A DNA stretch of 53,418 nt from an uncultured Desulfuromonadales bacterium. GTDB lineage: Bacteria; Desulfobacterota; Desulfuromonadia; Desulfuromonadales; Geopsychrobacteraceae. Shown here in pieces: positions 36,190 through 44,561 of this stretch. The translations under genes and the position numbers were made by a program. Every line of letters starts with the position of its first letter. Within the stretch, counting starts at the first letter, position 1. The notes beneath the pieces are model-generated. The model saw only the letters and a program-made list of their open reading frames with translations. It searched no databases and was not told where the DNA came from. Location: positions 1 through 53,418 of the forward strand of contig CAMYNC010000003.1 in assembly GCA_947259685.1 (NCBI GenBank). Reading direction: 5' to 3'.

Positions 36190-36303
36190 CATTTCCCCAT
36201 CGAAAGCCTGAAGGTGGATCGCTCCTTTGTGCGGGACCTTGAAGCGGACCGCGATGATACTGTCATCGTCCAGGCGATCTCCTTGCTACCTTCCGGTGAA
36301 TAA
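36190..36303 (+). pseudogene. Remnant of an EAL domain
   Basis: The frame reads HFPIESLKVDRSFVRDLEAD, then RDDTVIVQAISLLPSGE and a TAA. The first 30 residues align closely with the EAL segment FPIDTLKIDRSFVNDLESD of the intact neighbour, then the match ends. There is no start codon, no upstream EAL sequence and no downstream VAEGVE block, so this is a fragment left after duplication or gene loss. It lies 30 bases after the intact gene and ends at the shared terminator. Confidence 0.75.
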
Positions 36304-36305
36304 CG

Positions 36306-36339
36306 AAAAAAAGGCCGCCCGATTATGGGCAGCCTTTTT
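36306..36339. terminator. Bidirectional terminator
   Basis: AAAAAGGC-C-GCCC pairs with GGGC-A-GCCTTTTT around the loop GATTAT. The arms' A and T runs make it work in both directions, between the EAL remnant (plus) and the ccsA-like gene (minus). Confidence 0.85.
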
Positions 36340-36366
36340 CTATTTACTTGTCCTGCTTGACACTGC

Positions 36367-37227
36367 TTAAGAACCGCCGTAGGAGTGCAGGCCGGAAAGG
36401 ACCAGGTTGACCCCCAGGTAACAGAAGATGGTCGCGGCAAAGCCGATGATCGACAGCCAGGCGGCGCGGCGACCGACCCAACCACGGGTGAAGCGAGCGT
36501 GCAGAAATGCGGCGTAAAGGAACCAGACGATCAAGCTCCAGGTTTCCTTGGGGTCCCAACTCCAGTAGGTGCCCCAGGCGTAGTTGGCCCAGGCCGCTCC
36601 GGTAATGATCCCCAGGGTCAGTAGCGGAAAGCCGATCATGATTGCCCGGTAGTTGATGTCGTCGAGAATCCGGCAACTGGGGAAGATCCCCAGGACGCCA
36701 GTCATCTGCTCGGTCCCTTCATGTTTCTCTTCCTTGCCGACTTTGATCAGGTACATGATCGACACCCCGCAAGCCACCGCAAAGGCCGCATAGCCGAGGA
36801 AGCAGGTGATGACATGGTAGGTCAGCCAGTTGCTTTGCAGAGCCGGAACCAGCGGGTCGATTCCGGCATTGAGCCACATCTGCGCGCCGAGCATGCTGAA
36901 CAGAGCAAAGGGCATAACAAAGGCACCGACCGCGCGTTGTTTGTATTTCAGGTCGAGGGCCAGGTAGATCAAGACAATCGTCCAGGCGAAGAAGACCACC
37001 GATTCATACAGATTGGTCAATGGAGCCCGGCCATCCTCACCGAGAATCTGGTAAGACTCATACCAGCGCATCCCCAAGGCTGCGGTGTGGATCAAAAAAC
37101 CGACAAAGGCGACGATGGTGGCGACAAAGGCCACGGTATTGTTACGGACCGCGATGTAGGCAAAAAACAGGATCATCGCGGCAAAGTAAGCGATGGTGAC
37201 GATATTAAACAGTTGTCCACTATCCAT
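36367..37227 (-). CDS. ccsA: Cytochrome c maturation protein CcsA/ResC-like (CcsB family)
   Basis: A 286-aa protein with about eight membrane helices. The haem-handling tryptophan-rich WWD motif is visible as GTYWSWDPKETWSLIVWF, and histidines flank it (TYHVITCFLGY; LHARFTRG). With ResB it forms the System II synthase that moves haem out and attaches it to CxxCH apocytochromes. The N-terminal GRAPLTNLYESVVFFAW is typical. It begins 4 bases after the resB stop, so the two are one operon. Confidence 0.93.
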   Translation of the reverse strand: MDSGQLFNIVTIAYFAAMILFFAYIAVRNNTVAFVATIVAFVGFLIHTAALGMRWYESYQILGEDGRAPLTNLYESVVFFAWTIVLIYLALDLKYKQRAVGAFVMPFALFSMLGAQMWLNAGIDPLVPALQSNWLTYHVITCFLGYAAFAVACGVSIMYLIKVGKEEKHEGTEQMTGVLGIFPSCRILDDINYRAIMIGFPLLTLGIITGAAWANYAWGTYWSWDPKETWSLIVWFLYAAFLHARFTRGWVGRRAAWLSIIGFAATIFCYLGVNLVLSGLHSYGGS

Positions 37228-37231
37228 TTTC

Positions 37232-38629
37232 TTATCCCTCCTTCACTGGGGATTTATTTTCAATTGCCGCTTCCAGCTTCTGCTTCATCTCGTCGAAAGC
37301 GAGAGAAAAGCCGGCTTGGTTACGGTGAGCATTGGCGGCGACGATAACCTTGGTTTTGCCGCCCTCATCTTCTAAGCAGACCCAGATGCGTCGATGGGAG
37401 AAAAAGAAGGCCGCCATGGAACCGAATACCATCAGGAGGCAGCCGAGCCAGACGATTTCGACCCCGGGATCTTTAGCCACCTGCAGACCGGTGAACTGCG
37501 GCTGCTCATAGCTTAGCAGAGTAAAGCTGAACTTGCCGCCGCGGCGGACGTCAAAGTCGGGATAGTCTTTCAAGACCATAAACGGGGTGCCGCGCTTGCC
37601 GTCCGGAGTGTTGACCTGGACCCGGGCAGCCGGGCCAAAGCGGCCGCTGTCGGAGAAATCACCAATGGCGAAGGCGTAGCCGCCGGGGAGTTTGACATTC
37701 TGACCCATTTGCGCGCTCAGGTTCATCACTTTGCCGGTGGCGTTTTCGGTGACCTTCAGTTTAAAGAAGCCGGAACCGGCCGGGCCATAGCTCGACTGGT
37801 AGAAGGTGATGCCTTTGTAGGTTAGCGGGTCGTTGACTTCAATCCGCTTGCGCAGAATCTCTTGACCGTTCTCCAGCACCACCAGGTCGCTGTTGTAGTC
37901 TTTGGGCCGTCTAGAGTTGGCATAATAGCTGACATCAAAATCGTCGCAGCGGACCGTGAAGCCGAGCTTGACCGGTTGGCTGTTGGAGCGTAGCCAAACC
38001 TGATCGGTGCTGGTCCCTTCGACGATATTCACCACCGCTTTGTAGCCCCAGACGTTGCCGATGATAGCGCCGGCCATGATAACCAGAATCGACAGGTGGG
38101 TGGTATAGGCGCCGAAGCGAGAGAAGATTCCTTTTTGCGCGAATAGGTAGGTTTTGCCGTCCTGTTCGGTTTCGATCGCGGCCGAGAATTCCTTTTTCAG
38201 AAATTTCGTCAGGCGGCCATTCAGTTGTTGACGGCTCTCACTGCTGGTCATTTCCAGGCGGTTGGGGGAGTTTTTCAGGATGCCGGCACTGGGCACCAGG
38301 GTCGGCTCTTTGATGAACTTCCAGACCCGCGGGAAGTTTTTGATCGAGCAGCAGATGAGGTTGATGCTGAACAGCGCCAGCAGGCCGACAAACCACCATG
38401 AGTGGTACATATCGGTGAACTGCAGGGTCTGGAACAGCTTATAATTAGCTTCGCCGTATTCGCGAATATAGTCTGCTGCCGGAGCATTCTGCTGGATGAC
38501 TGTGCCGATAATCGAGGTGAGCGCCAGCAGCAGCAGGATGATTATGGTCAGTTTCAGGGAGCAGAAAAAATCCCAGATTTTATCCGCGTGGTTTTCCTTC
38601 GCTTGGGTAGCGGTATTGGTCTCTGTCAA
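37232..38629 (-). CDS. resB: Cytochrome c maturation protein ResB/Ccs1
   Basis: A 465-aa ResB-family protein. Three N-terminal helices include LKLTIIILLLLALTSIIGTV, WWFVGLLALFSINLICCSI and LSILVIMAGAIIGNVWGY. A large periplasmic domain follows (DDFDVSYYANSRRPKDYNSD; YKGITFYQSSYGPAG), then a last helix (EIVWLGCLLMVFGSMAAFFFSH). The frame opens 28 codons further upstream, but the TTG at 38629 has AGGAG about 9 bases before it and is preferred. It precedes the ccsA-like gene directly. An inverted repeat sits upstream of the start. Confidence 0.92.
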   Translation of the reverse strand: MTETNTATQAKENHADKIWDFFCSLKLTIIILLLLALTSIIGTVIQQNAPAADYIREYGEANYKLFQTLQFTDMYHSWWFVGLLALFSINLICCSIKNFPRVWKFIKEPTLVPSAGILKNSPNRLEMTSSESRQQLNGRLTKFLKKEFSAAIETEQDGKTYLFAQKGIFSRFGAYTTHLSILVIMAGAIIGNVWGYKAVVNIVEGTSTDQVWLRSNSQPVKLGFTVRCDDFDVSYYANSRRPKDYNSDLVVLENGQEILRKRIEVNDPLTYKGITFYQSSYGPAGSGFFKLKVTENATGKVMNLSAQMGQNVKLPGGYAFAIGDFSDSGRFGPAARVQVNTPDGKRGTPFMVLKDYPDFDVRRGGKFSFTLLSYEQPQFTGLQVAKDPGVEIVWLGCLLMVFGSMAAFFFSHRRIWVCLEDEGGKTKVIVAANAHRNQAGFSLAFDEMKQKLEAAIENKSPVKEG

Positions 38630-38651
38630 AGCAATATTCTCCTGAATGAAC

Positions 38652-38675
38652 CTGTCACGTGGTGAAAGATGACAG
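38652..38675. promoter_or_regulatory. Inverted repeat upstream of resB, possible operator
   Basis: CTGTCA at 38652-38657 and TGACAG at 38670-38675 form a 6-bp inverted repeat with a 12-base spacer, centred about 35 bases before the resB start. Its position suits a regulator binding site or a hairpin in the leader. Confidence 0.3.
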
Positions 38676-38732
38676 ATTTGGTAACTATAGCCAGCGTAGC
38701 TGGCCGGGGTCAACCTGTTACCTGCGGAAATC

Positions 38733-39170
38733 TCAATTCAGAAGGACAGTGCTTTTCAGGCTAAGTTGCTGCTGGGAGATGGTTTGGATGACCGGGGGAG
38801 TCGCAATCAGTTTGGCGATGAGCGGGGGCGCCAGATTTGGGTCGTGACCGGCCGCTCTAAACTGCGGTGTTGGTTGCTGGGGTGCGTTGGCTAAAGGCTG
38901 GGCCTGGTTCTGCGGGTCGCTGAACTGAGGGCCGCCCAAGCTGCCATGCATGGGAGTGTTCTGGTGGCAGGCCTTGTTGGGACAAGCCTCTATCGACTCT
39001 TCGGGCGCTGAAGAGACGAAATGGCAGTCATCAACCCTTATTTCCTTGGCATGCTGGTCATCGCTGCGGGTCAGGCAATCGACCGCGCATTGAATACTGC
39101 CGCTGGTCAGATAGACTCCTGCCAGGATCGCCAGTAACAGCATGTTGATGAGAGTGGAACGTTCAGTCAC
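38733..39170 (-). CDS. Small membrane-anchored Cys/His-containing protein, unknown
   Basis: About 145 aa from a GTG at 39170 (GAGG 6 bases upstream); an in-frame TTG four codons earlier is the alternative. One N-terminal membrane helix (LINMLLLAILAGVYLTSG) is followed by five cysteines (QCAVDC, DDCHF, EACPNKACHQN) and a Pro/Gln-rich tail (LANAPQQPTPQ). It is not a canonical CxxCH cytochrome. The gene lies just upstream of resB-ccsA on the same strand, so a link to redox or haem chemistry outside the membrane is possible. No family was recognised. Confidence 0.6.
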   Translation of the reverse strand: MTERSTLINMLLLAILAGVYLTSGSIQCAVDCLTRSDDQHAKEIRVDDCHFVSSAPEESIEACPNKACHQNTPMHGSLGGPQFSDPQNQAQPLANAPQQPTPQFRAAGHDPNLAPPLIAKLIATPPVIQTISQQQLSLKSTVLLN

Positions 39171-39337
39171 GGAATGCCTCAAACGGGTTGGTGATCAACT
39201 GCGCACTATAACTCGCCAGCTCATTTCTATGCAAGTGAAATGCCGCATGCGCCTGCCTGGGTCGAGCTTGTGGCGGTAAGGGCTGCTGGTTCAATGGAAC
39301 AGATCCTGGAACTGTGCAGGATCATTAAGCAGATCTA

Positions 39338-40213
39338 TTAAAGGCCGACTTTCTGCAGGTCTTCAATCAGCCCTTGTTGTTTCTCGTCCAGGCCTTTCGG
39401 AACCGCCACTTCGATAATGGCGTATAGGTCTCCGGCCGGTCTTCTGCCGGAGGCCGCTACGCCAAATCCCCGCAGACGAATTTTTTGCCCCGGTTGCAAG
39501 CCGGCCGGGACTTTAATCCGCTTGGGACTGTCCAGGGTCGGAACCTCGACGGTGGTGCCCAGGCAGATGCCGCTGAAAGGGACTTCAACCCGTACCAGCA
39601 GGTCCTTGCCTTCACGGCTGAAGATTGGGTCGCTTTCAATTTCAACCTGCAGATAGAGATCGCCCGCCGGGCCGCCGGTCGGACTGGGTCCGCCCTTGCC
39701 GCCGACCCGCAATTTGGCGCCGGCTTCGATGCCCGCCGGGATACGGACCTTTATCTGCTCAACCTTGCCGTTGCTGCGGTAATCGATCCGCCGTTCTCCC
39801 CCCTGCACCGCAAGCCGCAGCGGAATGTTGATCTGCATCGAGTAATCCTGGCCCTTGCTGGGACGGCGCTGTGCATGGCCGCCGCGAGCCTGACCGCCGC
39901 CGAATAGCTGGCTAAACAGATCTTCTCCGCCGCCGCCGAAAATATCTCCGAAATCCATGTTGCGGAAGATATCTTCCTGGCTGAAACGCTGGTGGAAGCC
40001 ACTGTCACCAAATTGATCATATTGCTTGCGTTTCTCCGGATCGGAGAGTACCGCGTAGGCTTCAGTGATCTGTTTGAACTGCTCTTCGGCCGCTTTGTCA
40101 TTCGGGTTCTTATCAGGATGGTATTTCTGAGCCAGTTTCCGATAAGCTTTTTTGATCGTGGCGGCATCAGCATTACGCTCGATGCCGAGCGTAGAATAGT
40201 AATCTTTGGCCAT
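39338..40213 (-). CDS. CbpA-type J-domain co-chaperone
   Basis: A 291-aa DnaJ relative. The J-domain covers residues 1-70 with H32-P33-D34 in [11 protein letters not shown] Gly/Phe-rich linker ([16 protein letters not shown], with ARGGHAQRR) and the two C-terminal substrate-binding beta domains follow. The Cys-rich zinc finger of true DnaJ is missing, so it belongs to the class B/CbpA group. The start at 40213 (AGGAG 8 bases upstream) is preferred to the longer open frame. It works with DnaK; dnaK is not in this window. Confidence 0.92.
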   Translation of the reverse strand: MAKDYYSTLGIERNADAATIKKAYRKLAQKYHPDKNPNDKAAEEQFKQITEAYAVLSDPEKRKQYDQFGDSGFHQRFSQEDIFRNMDFGDIFGGGGEDLFSQLFGGGQARGGHAQRRPSKGQDYSMQINIPLRLAVQGGERRIDYRSNGKVEQIKVRIPAGIEAGAKLRVGGKGGPSPTGGPAGDLYLQVEIESDPIFSREGKDLLVRVEVPFSGICLGTTVEVPTLDSPKRIKVPAGLQPGQKIRLRGFGVAASGRRPAGDLYAIIEVAVPKGLDEKQQGLIEDLQKVGL

Positions 40214-40569
40214 GCAAAAAACTCCTGTTGAGGTAAAACCTGAATCCGTGAGTATCCGGCGGCGAATAGCACAAGGCATTGAATTGCTTGAGCCCTACAA
40301 AAATCACCGCTGAACCTTTGGGTGCAGCTTAGATTTTTGCAGCACTCATTCAATCCAAGCACTTGCACTCTTCATCCACCGTTTACTCACTGATTCAGGT
40401 TGAACTGAAGTGACACTATAAAAATCGTTTAAGCTAGCGTCAAGTAGAAGCTGAACGGCGCGGTTTTTTTGCTGCGGCCGTGCTTGACGGGGTCGGGTAT
40501 ACAGGATAGTATCCTGCTTTGATTAGTGTTGATTCACGAAAAATTCAACGTCACTTCAGGAGTAATTAA
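40214..40569. other. Intergenic region, 356 bases, divergent promoters
   Basis: It separates the divergent cbpA-like and protoporphyrinogen oxidase genes. A sigma-70-type promoter for the latter is listed separately. No other gene, RNA or repeat was recognised. Confidence 0.5.
40484..40512 (+). promoter_or_regulatory. Sigma-70-type promoter of the protoporphyrinogen oxidase gene
   Basis: TTGACG (40484-40489, 5 of 6 to consensus) and TAGTAT (40507-40512, 4 of 6) are separated by exactly 17 bases. The predicted transcript start is about 50 bases before the ATG at 40570. The palindrome AGGATAGTATCCT overlaps the -10 box and could be an operator. Confidence 0.6.
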
Positions 40570-41979
40570 ATGGCCCGTGTGGTAATTATTGGTGGAGGGA
40601 TCTCCGGTCTGGCAACCGCTTATGCTGTTGAGCAGCTGGCCCGCCAGGCAGAGCTGGAGGTTGAAACCCTGGTGCTAGAAAAACAACAGCGCAGCGGCGG
40701 CAAGATCTGGTCGATTCAAGAGGAGGGATATCTTTGCGAATGGGGTCCGAATGGTTTTCTTGACAACAAGCCGATGACCCTCGACCTCTGCAAGTCGCTG
40801 GAGATTAACGATCAGTTACTGCGCTCCGATGACAATGCCCGCAAACGCTTCATCTATGCCGATAGCACCCTGCATCGGTTGCCGGAGAACGGCCCGTCCT
40901 TCCTGCAGTCGAAATTGATCTCCTGGCCGGGGAAGTTCCGTCTGGCTTATGAAATGCTGGTGCCAAAACGCATCGATCCCAGCGATGAAACCTTGGCGGA
41001 GTTCGGCCGCAGGCGGCTGGGCGAAGAAGCACTGAACAAGCTGATCGCGCCGATGGTTTCGGGAATCTTTGCCGGCGACCCGGAGACGATGAGCCTGAAG
41101 AGTTGCTTTCCGAAGATCTATCAGCTGGAGCAGGAACATGGCGGTTTGATCAAGGCGATGGTCAAGTTGGCGAAAAAGAAGCATGCTGACAAAAAGGCGG
41201 GTAAAGTAGTTTCGAGTGCTGCCGGTCCCGGTGGGGTGCTGACCTCATTTAATCAGGGCATTCAACAGCTGACCGATGGCGTCGTGGCCGCACTGGATGG
41301 CCAGCTGCAGACCGGTTCCCAGGTGCTGCGGATCGATCAGAAGCAGGGCGGTTATCTGCTGACGCTGGACAATGGACAGCAGATCGAGGCAGAAATTGTC
41401 GTCAGCGCAGCTCCGGCTTACGCTGCGGCAGCCATGCTGGAAGAACTTACCCCTAAGGCTGCCGAGCTGTTGAGAGAGATTCCCTACGCAACCATGAACG
41501 TGGTCTGCTTCGGTTATCAGCGAGAGCGGATCGCTCGCGATTTGGATGGCTTCGGTTACCTGATTCCCAAGGCGGAAGGCAAGCAGATTCTCGGCACCCT
41601 TTGGGACTCGAGCATCTTCCCCAACCGGGCGCCTGAAGGGCATGTGTTGCTGCGTTCGATGATGGGTGGAGCAACCAATCCAGAGGCGATCGAGCTGTCT
41701 GAGGATGAGGTGAAACAGCGCACCATAGGCGATTTGAAAGAGATCATGGGGATCGATGCCGAGCCTGATTTTGTGCGGATTTTCCGCCATCAGCATGCGA
41801 TTCCGCAGTATACTCGGGGACATGCCAAGAGGTTGCTGGGGATTGGTGATGCCCTGCAGGGGCAGCCTGACCTGCTGCTGACCGGCAATGCTTTCTTCGG
41901 GGTCGGCTTGAACGATTGCGTGAATTCATCCAACCTGACGGCCGAAAAGGTGATCGGACAACTGCGGAAGCGCAAATAA
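40570..41979 (+). CDS. hemG: Protoporphyrinogen oxidase (HemY/HemG FAD type)
   Basis: A 469-aa FAD-dependent oxidase that makes protoporphyrin IX from protoporphyrinogen IX. N-terminal dinucleotide fold VVIIGGGISGLATAYAVEQL, the second FAD contact LEKQQRSGGKIWSIQEEGY, ETLAEFGRRRLGEEALNKLIAPMVSGIFAGDP (cut here) and C-terminal LLTGNAFFGVGLNDCVNSS are diagnostic. It is oxygen-dependent in some groups, though anaerobes also carry it. It stands apart from hemE and hemH, about 8 kb downstream, with its own promoter. AGGAGT precedes the ATG. Confidence 0.94.
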   Translation: MARVVIIGGGISGLATAYAVEQLARQAELEVETLVLEKQQRSGGKIWSIQEEGYLCEWGPNGFLDNKPMTLDLCKSLEINDQLLRSDDNARKRFIYADSTLHRLPENGPSFLQSKLISWPGKFRLAYEMLVPKRIDPSDETLAEFGRRRLGEEALNKLIAPMVSGIFAGDPETMSLKSCFPKIYQLEQEHGGLIKAMVKLAKKKHADKKAGKVVSSAAGPGGVLTSFNQGIQQLTDGVVAALDGQLQTGSQVLRIDQKQGGYLLTLDNGQQIEAEIVVSAAPAYAAAAMLEELTPKAAELLREIPYATMNVVCFGYQRERIARDLDGFGYLIPKAEGKQILGTLWDSSIFPNRAPEGHVLLRSMMGGATNPEAIELSEDEVKQRTIGDLKEIMGIDAEPDFVRIFRHQHAIPQYTRGHAKRLLGIGDALQGQPDLLLTGNAFFGVGLNDCVNSSNLTAEKVIGQLRKRK

Positions 41980-42000
41980 CCTGCTCGAAAAAGAAAATTT

Positions 42001-42043
42001 CAACGACCAAGGGCAGCCCCTGAGAGGCTGCCCTTGGTCGTTG
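42001..42043 (-). terminator. Long perfect hairpin terminator
   Basis: An 18-bp perfect stem (42001-42018 with 42026-42043, loop CCTGAGA) sits between the convergent oxidase and ferritin-like genes. On the minus strand it is followed by a T-rich AAATTTTCTTTTTC, so it mainly ends the ferritin-like gene, whose stop is 3 bases away. Confidence 0.85.
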
Positions 42044-42045
42044 GC

Positions 42046-42513
42046 TTACTTCTCTGGCTCGGTCTCAAACAGCCGCTGGTAGTCCTGCTCGATCAATTCC
42101 AGGTGATTAAGGGTCGATTCGATATTCTTCTCAATGGTGATCCGGGCTGCCGGACTATGAATCCGCGCCAGCATCCGCTTGAGGTTGTCGGCAACGGCGG
42201 CTTCCATTTTAATTGCCAGCTGCAGGGCATGCTGTTCGCTCAGCCGCGCCATCAGCTGCTGATCAATACTGTTGAGAGCCGCAGACTGCTTCGGTAGTTG
42301 CTTGATCAGATCCGCGAATTCCGGCAGGTCATCCCCCGGGTATACTTCGTAGAAGGTTCGGGCATGCTCAAGTTCTTCCTGGGCCAGTAGATTAAAATGG
42401 TAGCTGGCTGCCTCATCCTGCATGTAGCGGCTGGCCTGCTGGTAATATTGCATGGCTTCCAGTTCGCTCTGCAGCATCTTGCGCAGGGCTTGCCGCAACT
42501 CTCGTTCGTCCAT
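42046..42513 (-). CDS. Ferritin-like di-iron protein
   Basis: A 155-aa helical protein. Glutamates and histidine that could bind a di-iron site are E18/E20-type in LQSELEAMQYYQQASRYM, ExxH in LLAQEELEHARTFYEVYP, and E in AIKMEAAVADNLKRML and IEKNIESTLNHLELIEQD. It lacks a rubredoxin domain, so it is not a full rubrerythrin. The likely role is iron storage or peroxide handling. It lies 19 bases after the fapA gene on the same strand. Confidence 0.8.
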   Translation of the reverse strand: MDERELRQALRKMLQSELEAMQYYQQASRYMQDEAASYHFNLLAQEELEHARTFYEVYPGDDLPEFADLIKQLPKQSAALNSIDQQLMARLSEQHALQLAIKMEAAVADNLKRMLARIHSPAARITIEKNIESTLNHLELIEQDYQRLFETEPEK

Positions 42514-42531
42514 CTACTGTGCTCCGTTAAA

Positions 42532-44094
42532 TTATTGGGCAGCAACGCCTGAGTTCTCGGCTGTGTTTGCGGCATCCTGCTCGGCCAATTCTGCCTGGTG
42601 GATGGCCTCTGCCAGCTCATCTGCGGAAATTTTCAGCGGGGAAAGGCTGAGAAAGCGTAATCCGCCTGCCTTTGGGTCTTCTATCAGCGAAACCGGTCCG
42701 CTGCATTCCTGTTGGATCTTTTCCGTGGTTTCACCAAGGCTGATGATAACACCTTCCATGATTCTGCCTGAAGCGTTGATTTTCGGGTTGGCGGTGGGAT
42801 GCTCCTGAAGTTGAAAACTGCTTAGTTCTGTAGCAATTTCTTCCCGTTCCAGGTCCAGATTAACCTGCCGCTGAGTCAGGATGCCAATGCGCAGCTCGTA
42901 AGCTTCACGCAGCGCCGGCCGCAGGCTTTCCAGTGGTTTTTGGGTGAGGCTGGCCAGCGTGTCGCTGAGCTTTTTTACTTGCGCAACGGTATTTTTCAGT
43001 CGGGTGCGCAAGAATTGCAGACGATCGGTCTCGGGGAAATAGATCCCTGAGGTCAGCCGGGTCCTTGCTCCTGAAACCGCTCCCAGGATTTTGGCTTGAA
43101 TCCCCTCCAGGGCGAGAGTTTCGCCGCTGGAGATGCTGCCCTGTTTGACGCTGACCGCCCCGGTGGATTTGACGGTCGAGTTGCGGATTTCATAACCCAC
43201 CAGCACATTGCCCCAGCACTCGATATTGGCCTGGTTGAGATACTGGGCCTGCAGGGTGCCATGACAGCGGACCATCCCTCTGCCCAGTCCGGCAATGTTG
43301 CCAACACTGATCGGGCCGTCCGATTCGATCTGGCAAGCGCCGATACTGCCACTGACGTGGATCCCTTTGCTCGCCCGGATGTTGAAATCGTCCAGCACAT
43401 CGCCTCTGATCTCGACAAACCCGTTGAAGTCGATATGGCCGACGCTCAAATCAACATCGCCGCTGACGACAAATTCTTCGGCGATATAGACCCGATTATT
43501 ATCCAGCACTGCCCGGCCGGCCTTTTCTGCCAGCAACCTTCCACCCTTGGTGTCGATCCTCACGCCCTCGCCAGCGACCAGGCTGACCGTTTTACCCTCC
43601 CGGGCGGGAATAGGTAAGCCGGTGATGGTTTTGCCTGGTGTGCCTTGCTGCGGAGGGTGGATGCTGCCGATTTGCTGGCCGACCTCAATATTTGAAAAGC
43701 TCTGGATGGATTTGAAGTCGACCCGGCCAGCGTCATCTTCTTGTAGCTCAGTTTCTGCGGCGGCGGTTTTAACCCCCAACTCAAACCAGCCGTCCGCTCC
43801 GGCAACCGGTGCTTCGCCCCTGGCGAGCAAGACATCTTGCGGCTGTTTTCCCCGTGCTGCCTCGGCACAGAAAATCGCCAGTTGCTCTAGGTCGACAGCT
43901 TCAGAAATATTATGTCTTTTCAAAAGGTTGATCAGGTCCGCCGGGGAGATACTCTGATTCAGATCGTGAACTTTGATACTGGCACGGCACTCCAGCTGGC
44001 TATGGATCGATTCAATTTTCAGGTCGTAGCCATCCGATCCGACCTCAGCGATCAGCTTTCTCCCTACATCTGTTGCTTGCTCGGCCGCTGCCAT
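42532..44094 (-). CDS. FapA/DUF342 family protein
   Basis: A 520-aa protein of the FapA (DUF342) family. The central beta-helical region has regular repeats (VYIAEEFVVSGDVDLSVGHI; DFNGFVEIRGDVLDDFNI; ISVGNIAGLGRGMVRCHG; KSTGAVSVKQGSISSGETL), then a coiled coil (LQFLRTRLKNTVAQVKKLSD) and a short C-terminal domain. The N-terminal half carries the family marker PPQQGTPGKTITG. Its name comes from a link to flagellar assembly, but no flagellar gene is nearby. It is co-directional with the ferritin-like gene. Confidence 0.9.
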   Translation of the reverse strand: MAAAEQATDVGRKLIAEVGSDGYDLKIESIHSQLECRASIKVHDLNQSISPADLINLLKRHNISEAVDLEQLAIFCAEAARGKQPQDVLLARGEAPVAGADGWFELGVKTAAAETELQEDDAGRVDFKSIQSFSNIEVGQQIGSIHPPQQGTPGKTITGLPIPAREGKTVSLVAGEGVRIDTKGGRLLAEKAGRAVLDNNRVYIAEEFVVSGDVDLSVGHIDFNGFVEIRGDVLDDFNIRASKGIHVSGSIGACQIESDGPISVGNIAGLGRGMVRCHGTLQAQYLNQANIECWGNVLVGYEIRNSTVKSTGAVSVKQGSISSGETLALEGIQAKILGAVSGARTRLTSGIYFPETDRLQFLRTRLKNTVAQVKKLSDTLASLTQKPLESLRPALREAYELRIGILTQRQVNLDLEREEIATELSSFQLQEHPTANPKINASGRIMEGVIISLGETTEKIQQECSGPVSLIEDPKAGGLRFLSLSPLKISADELAEAIHQAELAEQDAANTAENSGVAAQ

Positions 44095-44130
44095 TTGCTT
44101 CCCGGGGGCTAGGTCTATACATTATCGTCG

Positions 44131-44158
44131 ACTAACAATACCATGGGTATCGATTAGT
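44131..44158. promoter_or_regulatory. Imperfect inverted repeat between fapA-like and DUF2288 genes
   Basis: ACTAA and ATACC on the left (44131-44142) mirror GGTAT and TTAGT on the right (44146-44158), with a 3-base centre and small internal mismatches. It lies in the 170-base gap between the divergent genes and could be a regulator site. Confidence 0.25.
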
Positions 44159-44264
44159 TACTGGAATTACTTTAACTTTTTTTTCTTGGCGCTGACAAGA
44201 GGCGTCGCTTGACCCCGGCTCAGGGGATGGTTATGCTCCAGCCAGAATCACAGAGGAGGAGAGC

Positions 44265-44561
44265 ATGTCAGAAACAATCGAACAGTTTCGGAAGGATCTT
44301 GCCGAAGTTCACTGGAAAGATCTGCGCATCCATCTGCAGCGCGATGCGATCATCCTGGTGGCCGCCGATCTGAATGTTATTAAGGTGGCCACTGCGGTTG
44401 CCGCCGATGATAAGACGCAGGTGGCTGACTGGTTAAATCAAGGGCAGCTGAACAAGCCTACCGCCGAGCAAATAGAGGCTTGGGAGTCGCAGCTGGAAAA
44501 ACCTTTTCGGGTATTGATTGTGCAGCCCTTCATTCTTGCCCAGGCGGTTGAGCATGCCTGA
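44265..44561 (+). CDS. DUF2288 protein
   Basis: A 98-aa protein matching the DUF2288 pattern: VHWKDLRIHLQRDAIILVA, DLNVIKVATAVAADD, VADWLNQGQLNKPTAEQIEAWE (cut here) and FRVLIVQPFILAQ. No biochemical role is known to me. GGAGGAG precedes the ATG closely. It overlaps the next gene by 8 bases. Confidence 0.85.
   Translation: MSETIEQFRKDLAEVHWKDLRIHLQRDAIILVAADLNVIKVATAVAADDKTQVADWLNQGQLNKPTAEQIEAWESQLEKPFRVLIVQPFILAQAVEHA

Noticed and set aside
36036..36242. 68-codon plus-strand open frame spanning the end of the GGDEF-EAL gene
   Set aside because: Out of frame with both the intact EAL domain and the EAL remnant; the remnant in the third frame explains the region.
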